NCBI GenBank assembly: GCA_945865365.1
Contig: CAMBDL010000002.1
Coordinates: forward strand, 62,001-126,000
Direction of reading: 5' to 3'
Source: Streptomyces griseus
GTDB taxonomy: Bacteria > Actinomycetota > Actinomycetes > Nanopelagicales > Nanopelagicaceae
Length of the DNA stretch: 64,000 nucleotides
The notes beneath the pieces were generated by a model. That model had not been told where the DNA came from. It ran no database searches and saw nothing but the letters and a program-made list of their open reading frames with translations. Of this stretch, positions 17,395-26,837 are shown in pieces (position 1 is the first letter of the stretch; each line of letters opens with the position of its first letter). A program made the translations under genes and the position numbers.

Positions 17395-18965
17395 TAGAGC
17401 GGAATATTTCCATGTTTGCGAGCAGGCAAAGTATCTCGCTTAGTTCGCAAAGTTCTAAAGGCTTTTGTAATGTATGCACGAGATTGATTTGGCTCAATTA
17501 CCGTATCAATTGTTCCTCGTTCAGCGGCAAGATATGGGTTAGCCAGTGATTCGTTGTATTCATTAACGAGTTCAGCTCTCTTAGCGGCAGGATCTTTAGC
17601 TTCACTTAACTCTTTTCGGTAGAGAATATTTACTGCACCTTGAGCGCCCATGACAGCAATCTCAGCGCTTGGCCAGGCAAAGTTAATATCGCTTCCAAGA
17701 TACTTTGAACCCATCACGATAAATGCTCCACCATATGCCTTTCGTGTAATCAAAGTAACTAAAGGCACAGATGCTTCAGCGTAGGCATACAGCAGTTTTG
17801 CTCCGCGGCGAATGATTCCATCCCATTCTTGCTCAGTACCGGGCAAGAATCCGGGTACGTCTACCAAAGTTAAAATTGGAATATTAAACGCATCGCAAAA
17901 ACGTAAGAAACGCGCGGCTTTTTCACTTGAATTAATATCTAAAGTTCCCGCAAGTTGCGAAGGTTGATTAGCAATGATTCCGATTGATTCACCTTCGATG
18001 CGGGCAAAACCTACAACAATATTTGGCGCATAGAGTGCATGTACTTCAAGAAATTCACCTTCATCGACTAAGGCTTGTATGAGAATTTTCATGTCATACG
18101 GTTGATTTGGGCTATCAGGAATTAACGAATCAAGGGCGAGATCGCTCGCTTTTTTCTCTATAGATTCAGTTGGAGGAAGGTGAGGCGAGCTATCCATATT
18201 ATTTGAGGGTAAATATGAAAGCAGCGCTTTTACATAATCAATCGCATCCGCTTCACTTTCAGCCAAGTAGTGAGAGTTTCCAGTTCGAGTGTTGTGAGTG
18301 CGCGCACCACCGAGCTCTTCCATCCCGACTTCTTCACCCGTTACTGTTTTAATAACATCGGGACCAGTAATAAACATGTGTGATGTTTCATTGACCATAA
18401 CCGTAAAATCGGTCAGAGCCGGTGAGTAAGCCGAGCCGCCAGCGCATGGCCCGAGAATCAATGAGATTTGTGGAATTACACCTGAAGAGCGGGTATTTAG
18501 GCGAAAGATTTTTCCGTATCCAGCTAAAGAGGCCACGCCTTCTTGGATTCGTGCACCACCGGAATCATTAATACCGACCAACGGAATTCCACTCTTAAGG
18601 GCAAACTCGGCAATCTTTACAATTTTTTCTGCGTGAACTTCACCGAGGGAGCCACCCATAATCGTAAAATCCTGTGAGTACAAAGCGATAGGTCGGCCAT
18701 CAACTGTGGCAGTTCCGATAACAACGCCATCTCCGTAGGGACGATTTTTTTCCATACCGAACTGAGTTGATCGATGTCTGGCAAACTCATCTATCTCAGT
18801 AAATGAATCTTCATCGACGAGCATTTCAATGCGCTCTCGGGCGGTGTGCTTACCTTTGGCATGTTGCTTTTCAACGGCGCGGGCTGAACCGGCATGGACT
18901 GCCTCTTCAACACGGGCGCGCAGATCTTCGATTTTTCCGGCAGTTGTATGCAGATCACGGCTCAT
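17394..18965 (-). CDS. Acyl-CoA carboxylase beta subunit (carboxyltransferase)
   Basis: Carboxyltransferase, 523 aa, crotonase fold repeated twice. The acyl-CoA oxyanion region [21 protein letters not shown] is typical, and the C-terminal half has the biotin-site motif [15 protein letters not shown] and [10 protein letters not shown]. It is the first gene of a nine-gene minus-strand operon and starts at ATG 18965 with a leaderless-type promoter. Together with accA it makes malonyl- or methylmalonyl-CoA; the acyl specificity cannot be read from the sequence alone. Confidence 0.94.
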   Translation of the reverse strand: MSRDLHTTAGKIEDLRARVEEAVHAGSARAVEKQHAKGKHTARERIEMLVDEDSFTEIDEFARHRSTQFGMEKNRPYGDGVVIGTATVDGRPIALYSQDFTIMGGSLGEVHAEKIVKIAEFALKSGIPLVGINDSGGARIQEGVASLAGYGKIFRLNTRSSGVIPQISLILGPCAGGSAYSPALTDFTVMVNETSHMFITGPDVIKTVTGEEVGMEELGGARTHNTRTGNSHYLAESEADAIDYVKALLSYLPSNNMDSSPHLPPTESIEKKASDLALDSLIPDSPNQPYDMKILIQALVDEGEFLEVHALYAPNIVVGFARIEGESIGIIANQPSQLAGTLDINSSEKAARFLRFCDAFNIPILTLVDVPGFLPGTEQEWDGIIRRGAKLLYAYAEASVPLVTLITRKAYGGAFIVMGSKYLGSDINFAWPSAEIAVMGAQGAVNILYRKELSEAKDPAAKRAELVNEYNESLANPYLAAERGTIDTVIEPNQSRAYITKAFRTLRTKRDTLPARKHGNIPL

Positions 18966-18977
18966 ACCCCTACGGTA
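18966..18977 (-). promoter_or_regulatory. Leaderless promoter of the accD operon
   Basis: On the minus strand TACCGT (18977-18972) ends 6 nt before the accD ATG, with no room for a ribosome site. The box overlaps the birA -10 box on the other strand by five base pairs, so the two promoters cannot both hold polymerase at once. Confidence 0.6.
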
Positions 18978-18983
18978 CTAGGC
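18971..18983 (+). promoter_or_regulatory. Leaderless promoter of birA
   Basis: TACGGT (18971-18976) ends 7 nt before GTG 18984, which supports that start codon over ATG 18996. The whole 18-nt intergenic region holds both divergent -10 boxes, the shared core being TACGGTA. Confidence 0.6.
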
Positions 18984-19742
18984 GTGGACATAGAAATGCT
19001 AAGAGCGCCGCTAGATAGTCGAGCTATCAATGCCAATTTGACGCAGTACTGGCGAGTAAGCGTGGTCGAACTCACGGCCTCAACACAAAGTGATCTTATT
19101 GATTTAGTTATGCAAGGTCGTGCCGAAGCAGGCGATGCAATAGTTGCAGATTTTCAAAGTGCAGGTCGCGGCCGACTTACCCGAACTTTTGAAGCTCCGC
19201 CTGGCTCTGCTTTGTTATTTTCTTTTTATATTAAACCGTCTCGAGCTAGAAGTGATTGGGGATGGATTCCATTAATTGCAGGTGTCAGCGTTGCACAATC
19301 TTTACCCGGAGTTGACGCACGTGTTAAATGGCCAAATGATATTTTGATAAATGAAAAAAAGGTTTCGGGTTTAATTGCCCAAGTAGTTGATGATGGAATA
19401 GTTATTGGTATTGGAATAAATGTCGGAATGCACGCAAGTGAAATACCAGTACCTCAAGCAACTTCGCTTGCAATTGAAGGCGTTCTTAATATTTCTCGGA
19501 ATGAACTTCTTGCCAAGCTACTCCTTACTTTCGAAAAGAACTTCACTGTGTGGGATGAAGGAAGTGATGAAATCTGCACAGTTTATGGGGATATCAGCGC
19601 AACGCTTGGAAAAAGCGTAGAAGTGCATTATCCCGATGGAAGAGTTGAAGGCGGCACTGCAGTGGCTATCTCGCCCTCGGGCGAGTTGGTTTTAGCCGAT
19701 GGAGTTCATGTTCTAGCCGCAGACATTATTCATCTACGATAA
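18984..19742 (+). CDS. birA: Biotin-[acetyl-CoA-carboxylase] ligase
   Basis: Attaches biotin to the BCCP lysine of AccA encoded across the divergent promoter, 252 aa. It has the ligase segment STQSDLIDLV, the biotin loop GRGRLTRTFEAPPGSAL, and KWPNDILINEKKVSGLI with the catalytic Lys. The C-terminal SH3-like cap includes the segment DGRVEGGTAVAISP. There is no N-terminal winged-helix domain, so it is a monofunctional ligase rather than a repressor. The GTG start is chosen from the -10 spacing. Confidence 0.93.
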   Translation: MDIEMLRAPLDSRAINANLTQYWRVSVVELTASTQSDLIDLVMQGRAEAGDAIVADFQSAGRGRLTRTFEAPPGSALLFSFYIKPSRARSDWGWIPLIAGVSVAQSLPGVDARVKWPNDILINEKKVSGLIAQVVDDGIVIGIGINVGMHASEIPVPQATSLAIEGVLNISRNELLAKLLLTFEKNFTVWDEGSDEICTVYGDISATLGKSVEVHYPDGRVEGGTAVAISPSGELVLADGVHVLAADIIHLR

Positions 19743-19746
19743 TCCA
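19735..19746 (+). promoter_or_regulatory. Candidate leaderless promoter of purK
   Basis: TACGAT (19735-19740) overlaps the end of birA and ends 6 nt before the purK GTG. This would let purK-purE be transcribed independently of birA. There is no ribosome site in front of the GTG. Confidence 0.45.
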
Positions 19747-20859
19747 GTGAGCGATTCTTTTCCAACAGTAGGAATTATTGGCGCAGGCCAATTGGCACGA
19801 ATGTGTGTTGCGCCAGCTCAGGCGCTAGGAGTCAATCTTCTATTGCTAGCAAATAGTTCAGATGACTCAGCGGCTCAAATTACTAAACATGTTGTCGGAG
19901 ATTATAGAGATCTTGAAACTGTTTTAAACTTTGCAAAGAGATGTGATGTCGTCACTTTTGAACATGAACTCATACCTTTAAGTATTATTAAAGCACTAGA
20001 AGCTAAAGGAATAGTTGTTAGGCCGAGTTCTCAATCTTTTATTTACTCGCAAGATAAAGCTGAGATGCGAAATAGATTAGCTAATTTTCCAGCACCGAAA
20101 TCACAGGTTGTCACAAGTGCCGACGGCATTACTGAGTATCCACTAATAGTGAAGGCGATTTCTGGGGGATATGACGGCCGTGGAGTGTGGAAAGTTAACT
20201 CTGAACGCGAGCTAAATGAAATTATCGCGCAATTAGGACGTGTGCTAATCGAAGATTTAGTTGACTTTGAATATGAAATCGCTGTTATGGTTGCACGCTC
20301 ACCTCATGGGCAAGCAACAACGTGGGCGCCAACGCAGACGATTCAAAGAGATGGTATTTGCACAATGACCATTACTCCCGCACCTGCACTGTCAGCAGAA
20401 TTGAGTGAGCAGGCGCAGAAATTAGCTATAGATATTGCACATGAATTAGGCGTTGTCGGAGTCATGGCCGTGGAACTCTTTGTTAAAGATGCCCAATTAT
20501 TTGTTAATGAACTCGCGATGCGACCTCACAATTCAGGTCACTGGACAATTGAAGGATCACATACAAGTCAGTTTGAGCAACACTTACGCGCAGTACTCGA
20601 TCTTCCACTTGGTGAACCATCGATGACGGCTCCAATCGCTGTTATGGGAAACATATTGGGCAAGGATAAATCCGATATGTATAGGCCATACCTACATTTA
20701 ATGGCTCGAAATCCCCGCCTCAAGTTCCATCACTATAAGAAAGAGGCGCGAAAAGGCCGCAAAATAGGCCACGTAAATTTACTAGGTGATGACATCGTAG
20801 AATTAACCCTGGAAGTTCAACATGCCCTTGATTACATGAGCGGAGAAGTCGATGAGTGA
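19747..20859 (+). CDS. purK: N5-carboxyaminoimidazole ribonucleotide synthase
   Basis: ATP-grasp enzyme of de novo purine synthesis converting AIR plus bicarbonate to N5-CAIR, 370 aa. The N-terminal [11 protein letters not shown] dinucleotide-type loop, the ATP-grasp loop [12 protein letters not shown] and the C-terminal [19 protein letters not shown] are diagnostic. The GTG start lies 4 nt after the birA stop. It overlaps purE by 8 nt, the standard pairing. Confidence 0.95.
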   Translation: MSDSFPTVGIIGAGQLARMCVAPAQALGVNLLLLANSSDDSAAQITKHVVGDYRDLETVLNFAKRCDVVTFEHELIPLSIIKALEAKGIVVRPSSQSFIYSQDKAEMRNRLANFPAPKSQVVTSADGITEYPLIVKAISGGYDGRGVWKVNSERELNEIIAQLGRVLIEDLVDFEYEIAVMVARSPHGQATTWAPTQTIQRDGICTMTITPAPALSAELSEQAQKLAIDIAHELGVVGVMAVELFVKDAQLFVNELAMRPHNSGHWTIEGSHTSQFEQHLRAVLDLPLGEPSMTAPIAVMGNILGKDKSDMYRPYLHLMARNPRLKFHHYKKEARKGRKIGHVNLLGDDIVELTLEVQHALDYMSGEVDE

Positions 20860-21358
20860 TGTTGCAATCATTATGGGTTCAGATTCAGATTGGCCCATTA
20901 TGGAAGATGCCGCCAAGGTTTTAGAGGATTTAGGAATTTCTTTCGATGCAGATGTGGTTTCAGCACATCGCATGCCCCTTGAAATGGTTGCGTTCGCACA
21001 AAGTGCACAATCAAAGGGTTACAAAGTAATAATTGCCGGAGCCGGAGGAGCGGCACACCTTCCAGGCATGGTCGCTTCTCTCACTACATTGCCGGTTATC
21101 GGTGTTCCTATTGCTTTAAAAAACCTTGACGGCATGGATGCCTTGTTATCGATTGTTCAAATGCCAGCAGGAATTCCAGTTGCAACCGTAGGTGTTGGTA
21201 ATGCGAAAAATGCAGCGTTACTGGCCGCCCGTATTTTGGGAGTGGCTGATTCTTCAATCAGTAAAAAAGTTAGTGAAGGACTTCAAGAGATTAACGCGCT
21301 AGCTAAATCTAAAGGTGCAAATTTAACCTCACGCAGAAATCAAAAGACTGGTTTCTAG
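20852..21358 (+). CDS. purE: N5-CAIR mutase
   Basis: Rearranges N5-CAIR to CAIR, 168 aa. The class I bacterial motif set is complete: [12 protein letters not shown] at the N-terminus, VSAHRMP with the catalytic His, and [12 protein letters not shown]. It ends in CTAG, shared with the stop codon of the convergent CoA-binding gene. Confidence 0.95.
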   Translation: MSDVAIIMGSDSDWPIMEDAAKVLEDLGISFDADVVSAHRMPLEMVAFAQSAQSKGYKVIIAGAGGAAHLPGMVASLTTLPVIGVPIALKNLDGMDALLSIVQMPAGIPVATVGVGNAKNAALLAARILGVADSSISKKVSEGLQEINALAKSKGANLTSRRNQKTGF

Positions 21359-21717
21359 CTTCTTTTCCTATATTCAATTGCAGGACAACGATTCATGACT
21401 GTCAATAACCCAGCGGCTTGAGCACGAGACACTGCACTTTCATCGATTACATCTAACTGTAGCCACACCGCTTTTGCACCAATTGCTATAGCTTGATCGA
21501 CTATTTTTCCAACAAGTGATGAGTTTACAAAACAATCTACAACATCAACTGGTATGGGAATCTCTTCAAGGCTTTTAAATCCTTTTTGTCCATGTACTTC
21601 TTCGGCACGTGGATACACCGGAATAATCTGATGGCCTTTATCTTGTAATAACTGGGCGACTCCAAATGCCGCACGTTCTGGATTATTTCCAAGACCTACT
21701 ACAGCCCAGGTCTTCAT
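21355..21717 (-). CDS. CoA-binding (YccU-like) protein
   Basis: Small Rossmann-fold protein, 120 aa, of the CoA-binding domain family related to succinyl-CoA synthetase alpha. Seen: [19 protein letters not shown] (nucleotide loop), IPVYPR, and the C-terminal AVWLQLD and NRCPAIEY. The family lacks a defined reaction. Its stop codon interlocks with that of purE (CTAG, 21355-21358). No clear ribosome site precedes ATG 21717. It is probably transcribed from within the 31-nt gap or read through from ugd. Confidence 0.85.
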   Translation of the reverse strand: MKTWAVVGLGNNPERAAFGVAQLLQDKGHQIIPVYPRAEEVHGQKGFKSLEEIPIPVDVVDCFVNSSLVGKIVDQAIAIGAKAVWLQLDVIDESAVSRAQAAGLLTVMNRCPAIEYRKRS

Positions 21718-21748
21718 CCCTAGAACTGCATCGATAGTTGCTTCTTCG

Positions 21749-23059
21749 TTAATCTGTGCGCCCTAGTGCGTGGAACTTCCAGCCAGCGTTGCGCCACTTA
21801 TCGCGATCTAACGCATTACGTCCATCAATAACGATCTTGTTCTTAACTAATGGCCCTAGAACCGATGGATCTAACTCACGATACTCGCGCCACTCGGTTA
21901 AGTGCAGAATTAAATCTGCAGCTTTTACGCAATCGGTAACGCTCTCTGAGTATTGAAGACTTGGGAAACGCTTACGGGCCGGCTCAATACCTTTAGGGTC
22001 ATGAACAACAACAGTTGCACCTGCAGCTTGCAGCTGAGCAGAGATATCTAGCGCTGGGGAGTCACGAACATCATCACTATCAGGTTTGAAAGTCGCGCCG
22101 AGTATGGCGATTTTGTATTGAGTTAAATCTTCAGATAACTCACTACGCACAACATCGATTACACGTTGACGAGCTCGAAGATTAATCGCATCGATTTCGC
22201 GAAGAAATTCCAGAGCCTGCTTAGCGCCAAGCTCTTCAGCGCGAGCCATGAAGGCGCGGATATCTTTTGGCAAACAGCCACCGCCGAAACCGATACCAGC
22301 TTGTAAGAATCGGTTACCGATACGTGGGTCATAACCGATAGCTTTTGCAAGCACCGTAACATCTCCACCGGCGGCTTCGCACACTTCAGCCATTGCATTG
22401 ATGAAAGAGATCTTTGTCGCAAGAAAAGAGTTAGCTGCAACTTTGACAAGTTCTGCGGTAGGAAGATCTGCGCGAATCCAGGGAGTGCCCAGAGCAATAA
22501 TCGGTTCGTAGACTTCTTTTAAAATCTCTTCGGCGCGATCATTTGCCACACCAACAACAAGCCGGTTTGGTGTCAAAGTATCTTCAACTGCAAATCCTTC
22601 GCGCAAAAACTCGGGGTTCCACGCTAAATCTGCTTGAGGTGCAGATTGGGCAAGTTCACTTCGTAGTGATTGTGCAGTGCCAACTGGAACTGTTGACTTA
22701 CCAACAACTAATGCCCCTTCTTTTAAGTAGGGTGCGATTGCAGCTACTGCAGCTTTTACATAAGTTAGATCGGCGGCTAACCCATCTTTAATCTGTGGGG
22801 TACCGACACACACAAAGTGCACATCGGCATCTGCTACGGCTGAGAAATCTGTTGTAAATGAAAGCCGACCAGTCTTCATCTCTTGGGCAAGCAATGTATC
22901 TAAGCCAGGCTCATAAAACGGAAGCTCACCGCGAGAGAGCATGGCAACTTTGTCAGGATCGGTATCGACACCAATAACCCTAAAACCAAGGGATGACATA
23001 CATGCCGCATGAGTTGCACCGAGGTATCCGCAGCCAACAACCGAGAGTATTAAATCCAT
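21749..23059 (-). CDS. UDP-glucose 6-dehydrogenase
   Basis: Two-step NAD-dependent oxidation of UDP-glucose to UDP-glucuronate for cell-surface glycans, 436 aa. N-terminal Rossmann loop VVGCGYLGATHAA, central KSTVPVGT, catalytic Cys in GFGGGCLPKDI, and C-terminal UDP-binding domain with ATFKPDSDDVRDSP. The Rossmann loop GCGYLG resembles the usual GxGYVG. It clusters with an LCP ligase and a glycan exporter, supporting a role in supplying a uronic-acid sugar donor. Confidence 0.93.
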   Translation of the reverse strand: MDLILSVVGCGYLGATHAACMSSLGFRVIGVDTDPDKVAMLSRGELPFYEPGLDTLLAQEMKTGRLSFTTDFSAVADADVHFVCVGTPQIKDGLAADLTYVKAAVAAIAPYLKEGALVVGKSTVPVGTAQSLRSELAQSAPQADLAWNPEFLREGFAVEDTLTPNRLVVGVANDRAEEILKEVYEPIIALGTPWIRADLPTAELVKVAANSFLATKISFINAMAEVCEAAGGDVTVLAKAIGYDPRIGNRFLQAGIGFGGGCLPKDIRAFMARAEELGAKQALEFLREIDAINLRARQRVIDVVRSELSEDLTQYKIAILGATFKPDSDDVRDSPALDISAQLQAAGATVVVHDPKGIEPARKRFPSLQYSESVTDCVKAADLILHLTEWREYRELDPSVLGPLVKNKIVIDGRNALDRDKWRNAGWKFHALGRTD

Positions 23060-23072
23060 AGCGGTGAGTTTA
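23060..23072 (-). promoter_or_regulatory. Leaderless promoter of ugd
   Basis: TAAACT (23072-23067, minus strand) ends 7 nt before ATG 23059. The box overlaps the stop codon of the upstream LCP gene. It would uncouple ugd from that gene. Confidence 0.5.
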
Positions 23073-24185
23073 CTTCAGTGCGCCACAAGGGTTTTCATCG
23101 GCGGTACGAGTCTTGAACTTATCAATCACAAGTGGGGTTGCTGAAGCACTCGATGATGCCGATGGCGAAGGCGTTACTTCATCAACCAGGGGTAAATCTT
23201 CGCGCAATCGATTAAAGAGATCAGGTGCTAATACCTTGTCCCATATGACCACAGATCCCAATCCAGGCACACGTGCATTTGCATTACCTAGTGGAATGGT
23301 CAGAGTTCGTACCTTGCTTGCCGAAAGATTTTTGAGCTGTTTAGCTAAAGTTATTAAGTCGCTGCGATTGAGTTGTGTGTCAGTTTGCACAGTTGCGATT
23401 GCTGCATTAAAGAAGTTCACTAATTTAATTGGATTGAGAAGAACTCCTGTACTAGTAACTTTTCGCAAAACCGCACTCATGAACTGCTGCTGACGCTGCA
23501 TACGACCAAGATCACCCATGCCATCGAAGTCACGTGTACGAACATATTTAAGCGCTTCCACGCCACCGAGGGTATGAACGCCAGCACTCAGTATCAAGTG
23601 ACTATTTGGATCATTGATATCTCTTTTCGTGCACACTTGAACTCCACCTAGCGCATCGACCATTCCAGCAAAGCCCGCAAAACCAATTTCAATATAGTGA
23701 TCAATGCGAATGCCAGTTTCCTGTTCAATGGTTTGAATTAATAAAGGTGCACCGCCCCAGGCATAAGCCGAGTTTATTTTCCCCTTGGCAGCTCCCACGG
23801 TTCGATCTTTATACAGAGAAGATTGGTGAATAGGAATCGTGACAAGTGAGTCACGAGGAATTGAAATGATCGTTGCTTTGTCGCGGGATTTACTTATGTG
23901 CACCAAAAGCATCGTGTCAGAACGAGCACCAGCAGCGCTTTTCGTTGTTCCAACACGCAAGAGCTTAGACTGTTCTTTAGTGAGTCCAGCGCGCGTATCT
24001 GAACCGACAAGTAGATAGTTAAGTGCAGTATTTGGTTTATCAGGGCGCTTGGAGAGTGAGCCAAAAACATCGATTCGATTAATGGCACTACTTACTTGGC
24101 CAAGGCCTAGCCAAGATATCGCTGAAATCGCGACGACGGCGATAGACAGTGATGTAATAATTCGAATAGGTCGCGTCGCTTTCAC
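23070..24185 (-). CDS. LytR-CpsA-Psr (LCP) family glycopolymer ligase
   Basis: Membrane-anchored phosphotransferase that attaches glycopolymers to peptidoglycan outside the membrane, 371 aa. One TM helix lies at about residues 8-30. The LCP domain follows with NYLLVGSDTRAG, GARSDTMLLVH, SIPRDSLVTIP and YVRTRDFDGMGDLGRMQRQQ, including the Asp/Arg residues that bind polyprenyl phosphate. A Ser-rich tail of about 30 residues ends the protein. The GTG start at 24185 fits a leaderless promoter. No LytR_C domain is present. Confidence 0.92.
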   Translation of the reverse strand: MKATRPIRIITSLSIAVVAISAISWLGLGQVSSAINRIDVFGSLSKRPDKPNTALNYLLVGSDTRAGLTKEQSKLLRVGTTKSAAGARSDTMLLVHISKSRDKATIISIPRDSLVTIPIHQSSLYKDRTVGAAKGKINSAYAWGGAPLLIQTIEQETGIRIDHYIEIGFAGFAGMVDALGGVQVCTKRDINDPNSHLILSAGVHTLGGVEALKYVRTRDFDGMGDLGRMQRQQQFMSAVLRKVTSTGVLLNPIKLVNFFNAAIATVQTDTQLNRSDLITLAKQLKNLSASKVRTLTIPLGNANARVPGLGSVVIWDKVLAPDLFNRLREDLPLVDEVTPSPSASSSASATPLVIDKFKTRTADENPCGALK

Positions 24186-24197
24186 AGGCGAAGACTA
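24186..24197 (-). promoter_or_regulatory. Leaderless promoter of the LCP gene
   Basis: TAGTCT (24197-24192, minus strand) ends 6 nt before GTG 24185. The divergent GT2 gene starts 36 nt away. Confidence 0.5.
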
Positions 24198-24206
24198 CTT
24201 CAGCGA

Positions 24207-24221
24207 TACGGTGGTGGGGTT
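24207..24221 (+). promoter_or_regulatory. Candidate promoter of the glycan synthesis/export operon
   Basis: TACGGT (24207-24212) lies 9 nt before ATG 24222, slightly further than in the clear leaderless cases. The transcript would carry at most two or three leader bases. Confidence 0.35.
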
Positions 24222-25232
24222 ATGACGACATCAGCAAATGGGTTATTTGGCTCACCGAGGCGAGAAATCTCGGTCATCTTGCCTGTTCTCAATGAAGCCA
24301 AGTATTTAGAGTCGGCTGTGAATGCGATTTTGAGTTCAGATTTTGATGGCGCACTTGAGGTCATTCTGGCGATTGGTCCATCCAGCGATGGGACCGAGGG
24401 AGTTGCTAGAGGACTCTCTGACAAGGATTCCCGCGTTGTAGTAGTTCCTAATCCAAGTGGCCGCACAGCCGCAGGTTTGAATATCGCAGTTGCCAAATCG
24501 CGCTATGACATTGTTGCGCGGGTTGATGGACATGCGCAGATTCCCAATAATTATTTATCGCTAGCTTTGGAAATTCTCAGCCAGACAGGTGCGCTCAACG
24601 TTGGCGGTGTAATGGCGGCCGTTGGTGAAAGTATTTTTGAACGCGCAGTTGCACGCGCAATGCGAAGTCCCTTAGGTGTTGGAGCGTCTCGCTTTCATAC
24701 CGGTGGTTTGGCGGGAGCAGTGGATACGGTCTATTTAGGAGTATTTAGAAAAGAGGCACTAATCTCAGTAGGCGGATTTGATGAACGTTTTACTCGCGCA
24801 CAAGATTGGGAACTAAATTACCGTTTACGTGCTGCAGGCGGTGTCGTTTATTTTGATCCACGTTTAGTCGTTACATATAGACCGCGTTCGACCGTCAAAG
24901 CATTAGCAAAACAATACTTCGAATATGGGCGTTGGCGGCGTGTGGTCTCTCGCCGCCATGAAGGAACAATTAACTACAGATATTTAGCTCCTCCATTTAC
25001 GGTACTAGCCACGCTTACATCGCTAGTTATTGGGCTAAATTTCGGTACGATTTTTCTAGTACCTGCACTTATTTATGGCTTATTTATTCTGATTGCATCT
25101 TTTAAAATCTCAAAATCTATAAGCGAATTTGTTGCAATGCCCCTTATTCTTCTGACCATGCATTTTTCCTGGGGGACTGGCTTTCTTACTTCACCGAAGT
25201 CACTTGTTCCTGAGGTAGCCTTACGACCGTGA
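24222..25232 (+). CDS. Family 2 glycosyltransferase with C-terminal membrane segments
   Basis: GT-A fold glycosyltransferase, 336 aa, resembling succinoglycan-type ExoA enzymes. Seen: ISVILPVLNEAKYLES at the N-terminus, VARVDGHAQIP (the DxD-like metal site), FDERFTRAQDWELNYRLR (catalytic ED/RxxRW region) and YFEYGRWRR. Two hydrophobic segments occupy about residues 255-320. It is followed by a permease that overlaps by 4 nt. It likely builds a lipid-linked surface glycan exported by the next two genes. Confidence 0.9.
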   Translation: MTTSANGLFGSPRREISVILPVLNEAKYLESAVNAILSSDFDGALEVILAIGPSSDGTEGVARGLSDKDSRVVVVPNPSGRTAAGLNIAVAKSRYDIVARVDGHAQIPNNYLSLALEILSQTGALNVGGVMAAVGESIFERAVARAMRSPLGVGASRFHTGGLAGAVDTVYLGVFRKEALISVGGFDERFTRAQDWELNYRLRAAGGVVYFDPRLVVTYRPRSTVKALAKQYFEYGRWRRVVSRRHEGTINYRYLAPPFTVLATLTSLVIGLNFGTIFLVPALIYGLFILIASFKISKSISEFVAMPLILLTMHFSWGTGFLTSPKSLVPEVALRP

Positions 25233-26056
25233 GCGCCCCCCTGCAGGTATACGAGCCCTTCCGGGCTGGCCTGCCACCTCTTGGACGCTATTGGAAATCA
25301 CTATGGTCCCGACGTACTTTTATCGCTGAATACTCGCGTTCAGAGCTTCGGGAGCAACACTTTGATTCAGTCTTTGGGCAGATGTGGTTAGTACTCAACC
25401 CATTACTTCTTTCGGCCGTGTATTACCTATTAATTGTGATCATTCAAGGAACATCAGATAGCACGCGTTATGTCCATCTAACGTCGACACTTTTCCTATT
25501 TTACTTACTTTCCAACTCATTAACCGGAGGGGTTAAATCTATCACCGCCGGTCAGCGTTTAATTTTAAATACTGCCTTCCCACGAATAATGTTACCCATC
25601 TCTGCGGTAGTCATTGCGCTCTTCAAATTTTTTCCGACGTTAGTTGTTTTTGTCGTAATTCGTATAGTTGTTGGGCTGCCATTTGCTTGGGAGATGTTAT
25701 GGGCAATTCCCATACTGGCAATCGCTATTCTCTTGGCCCTTGGACTAGCAATCACAATCTCATGTATTAATGTTTATTTTCGTGACATTGCAAGTTTTTT
25801 GCCATATCTGACCAGAACTCTTTTGTATTTATCCCCAATTCTCTATGAAGCATCAGCGCTCAAAGACAACATACGTTCTCTAGAAGCATTCAACCCACTT
25901 TTCCCATTGTTAGATAGTTGGTCTCGTGCATTAGTGCATGGTCAAACCCCACAAGCAGGTAGCATGTGGCAGTCCTTAGCATGGGCACTTGGAATATTTA
26001 TTATCGGTTCATACTTTTTCTTATCAAGGGAGCGTGAATTTGCCGTCCGTCTCTAA
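25229..26056 (+). CDS. ABC-2 type polysaccharide export permease (Wzm/TagG-like)
   Basis: Membrane component of a glycan flippase, 275 aa. About six hydrophobic segments are visible, preceded by a cytoplasmic amphipathic stretch containing RRTFIAEYSRSELREQ, the typical ABC-2 N-terminus for polysaccharide exporters. The GTG start overlaps the glycosyltransferase stop by 4 nt. The ATPase follows. Undecaprenyl-linked glycan export is inferred from the family and neighbours. Confidence 0.9.
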   Translation: MSAPLQVYEPFRAGLPPLGRYWKSLWSRRTFIAEYSRSELREQHFDSVFGQMWLVLNPLLLSAVYYLLIVIIQGTSDSTRYVHLTSTLFLFYLLSNSLTGGVKSITAGQRLILNTAFPRIMLPISAVVIALFKFFPTLVVFVVIRIVVGLPFAWEMLWAIPILAIAILLALGLAITISCINVYFRDIASFLPYLTRTLLYLSPILYEASALKDNIRSLEAFNPLFPLLDSWSRALVHGQTPQAGSMWQSLAWALGIFIIGSYFFLSREREFAVRL

Positions 26057-26063
26057 TCCACAC

Positions 26064-26837
26064 ATGACCAATGAGATTGCGGTATCAGTCCGTGGTGTTG
26101 GTCTTACATATACAACTGCAATCGATCGCAGACCAACGTTAAAGGCACGGGCTAAAGCCCTAGGCCGTGGAGGAAAACAAACTCGAACCATACGAGCTTT
26201 GGATAATGTTGATTTAGATGTGGAGTACGGGCAAGTCTTGGGTGTAATCGGTACTAACGGTGCAGGTAAATCAACACTCATGCGCACAATCGCCGGAATT
26301 TTGCCGCCGTCCCAGGGAAAAATTGAAGTCTATGGAAGCCTCAGCACACTACTTGCTTTAGGCGTTGGGTTTAATCCATCGATGTCGGGGCGAGACAATG
26401 TATTACTTGGTGGCTTAGCTGCCGGAATGAGCCGAGAAGAGATTGAGGGAAACTTCGCAGAGATAGCTGAGTTCTCTGAACTTGGAGATGCCATAGATGC
26501 TCCCATGCGTACATACTCTTCTGGAATGTTTGCCCGCTTAGCATTTTCAGTAGCAGCTACTGTCCGCCCAGATATTTTGATTATTGATGAAGCATTAAGC
26601 ACGGGTGATGCAAAATTCAAAGAGAAATCTTTGAATCGCATTAAAGAGTTAAGAAGCGATGATCGAGCACTTATTTTAGTGAGCCATGCAATGGCAACGT
26701 TGCGCGAAGTTTGTAACGATGTCGTATGGATTCACAAGGGCAAAATTATTCAACGTGGAGAACCTACGCTAGTTATTGCCGCATACCAAGAGTTTTTACA
26801 GGTCGGAAAGAGCGCAGCCATCGATGAGGATGTTTAA
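26064..26837 (+). CDS. Polysaccharide export ATPase (Wzt/TagH-like)
   Basis: ATPase partner of the Wzm-like permease, about 257 aa. Walker A is IGTNGAGKST, then the family-typical LLALGVGFNPSMSGRDN, signature YSSGMFARLAFS and Walker B DILIIDEALSTGD. There is no C-terminal glycan-binding domain of O-antigen Wzt, so it is the short type. The start is uncertain: ATG 26064 is chosen, 7 nt after the permease stop. GTG 26034 would overlap that gene and has AAGGGAG too close in front of it. Confidence 0.88.
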   Translation: MTNEIAVSVRGVGLTYTTAIDRRPTLKARAKALGRGGKQTRTIRALDNVDLDVEYGQVLGVIGTNGAGKSTLMRTIAGILPPSQGKIEVYGSLSTLLALGVGFNPSMSGRDNVLLGGLAAGMSREEIEGNFAEIAEFSELGDAIDAPMRTYSSGMFARLAFSVAATVRPDILIIDEALSTGDAKFKEKSLNRIKELRSDDRALILVSHAMATLREVCNDVVWIHKGKIIQRGEPTLVIAAYQEFLQVGKSAAIDEDV

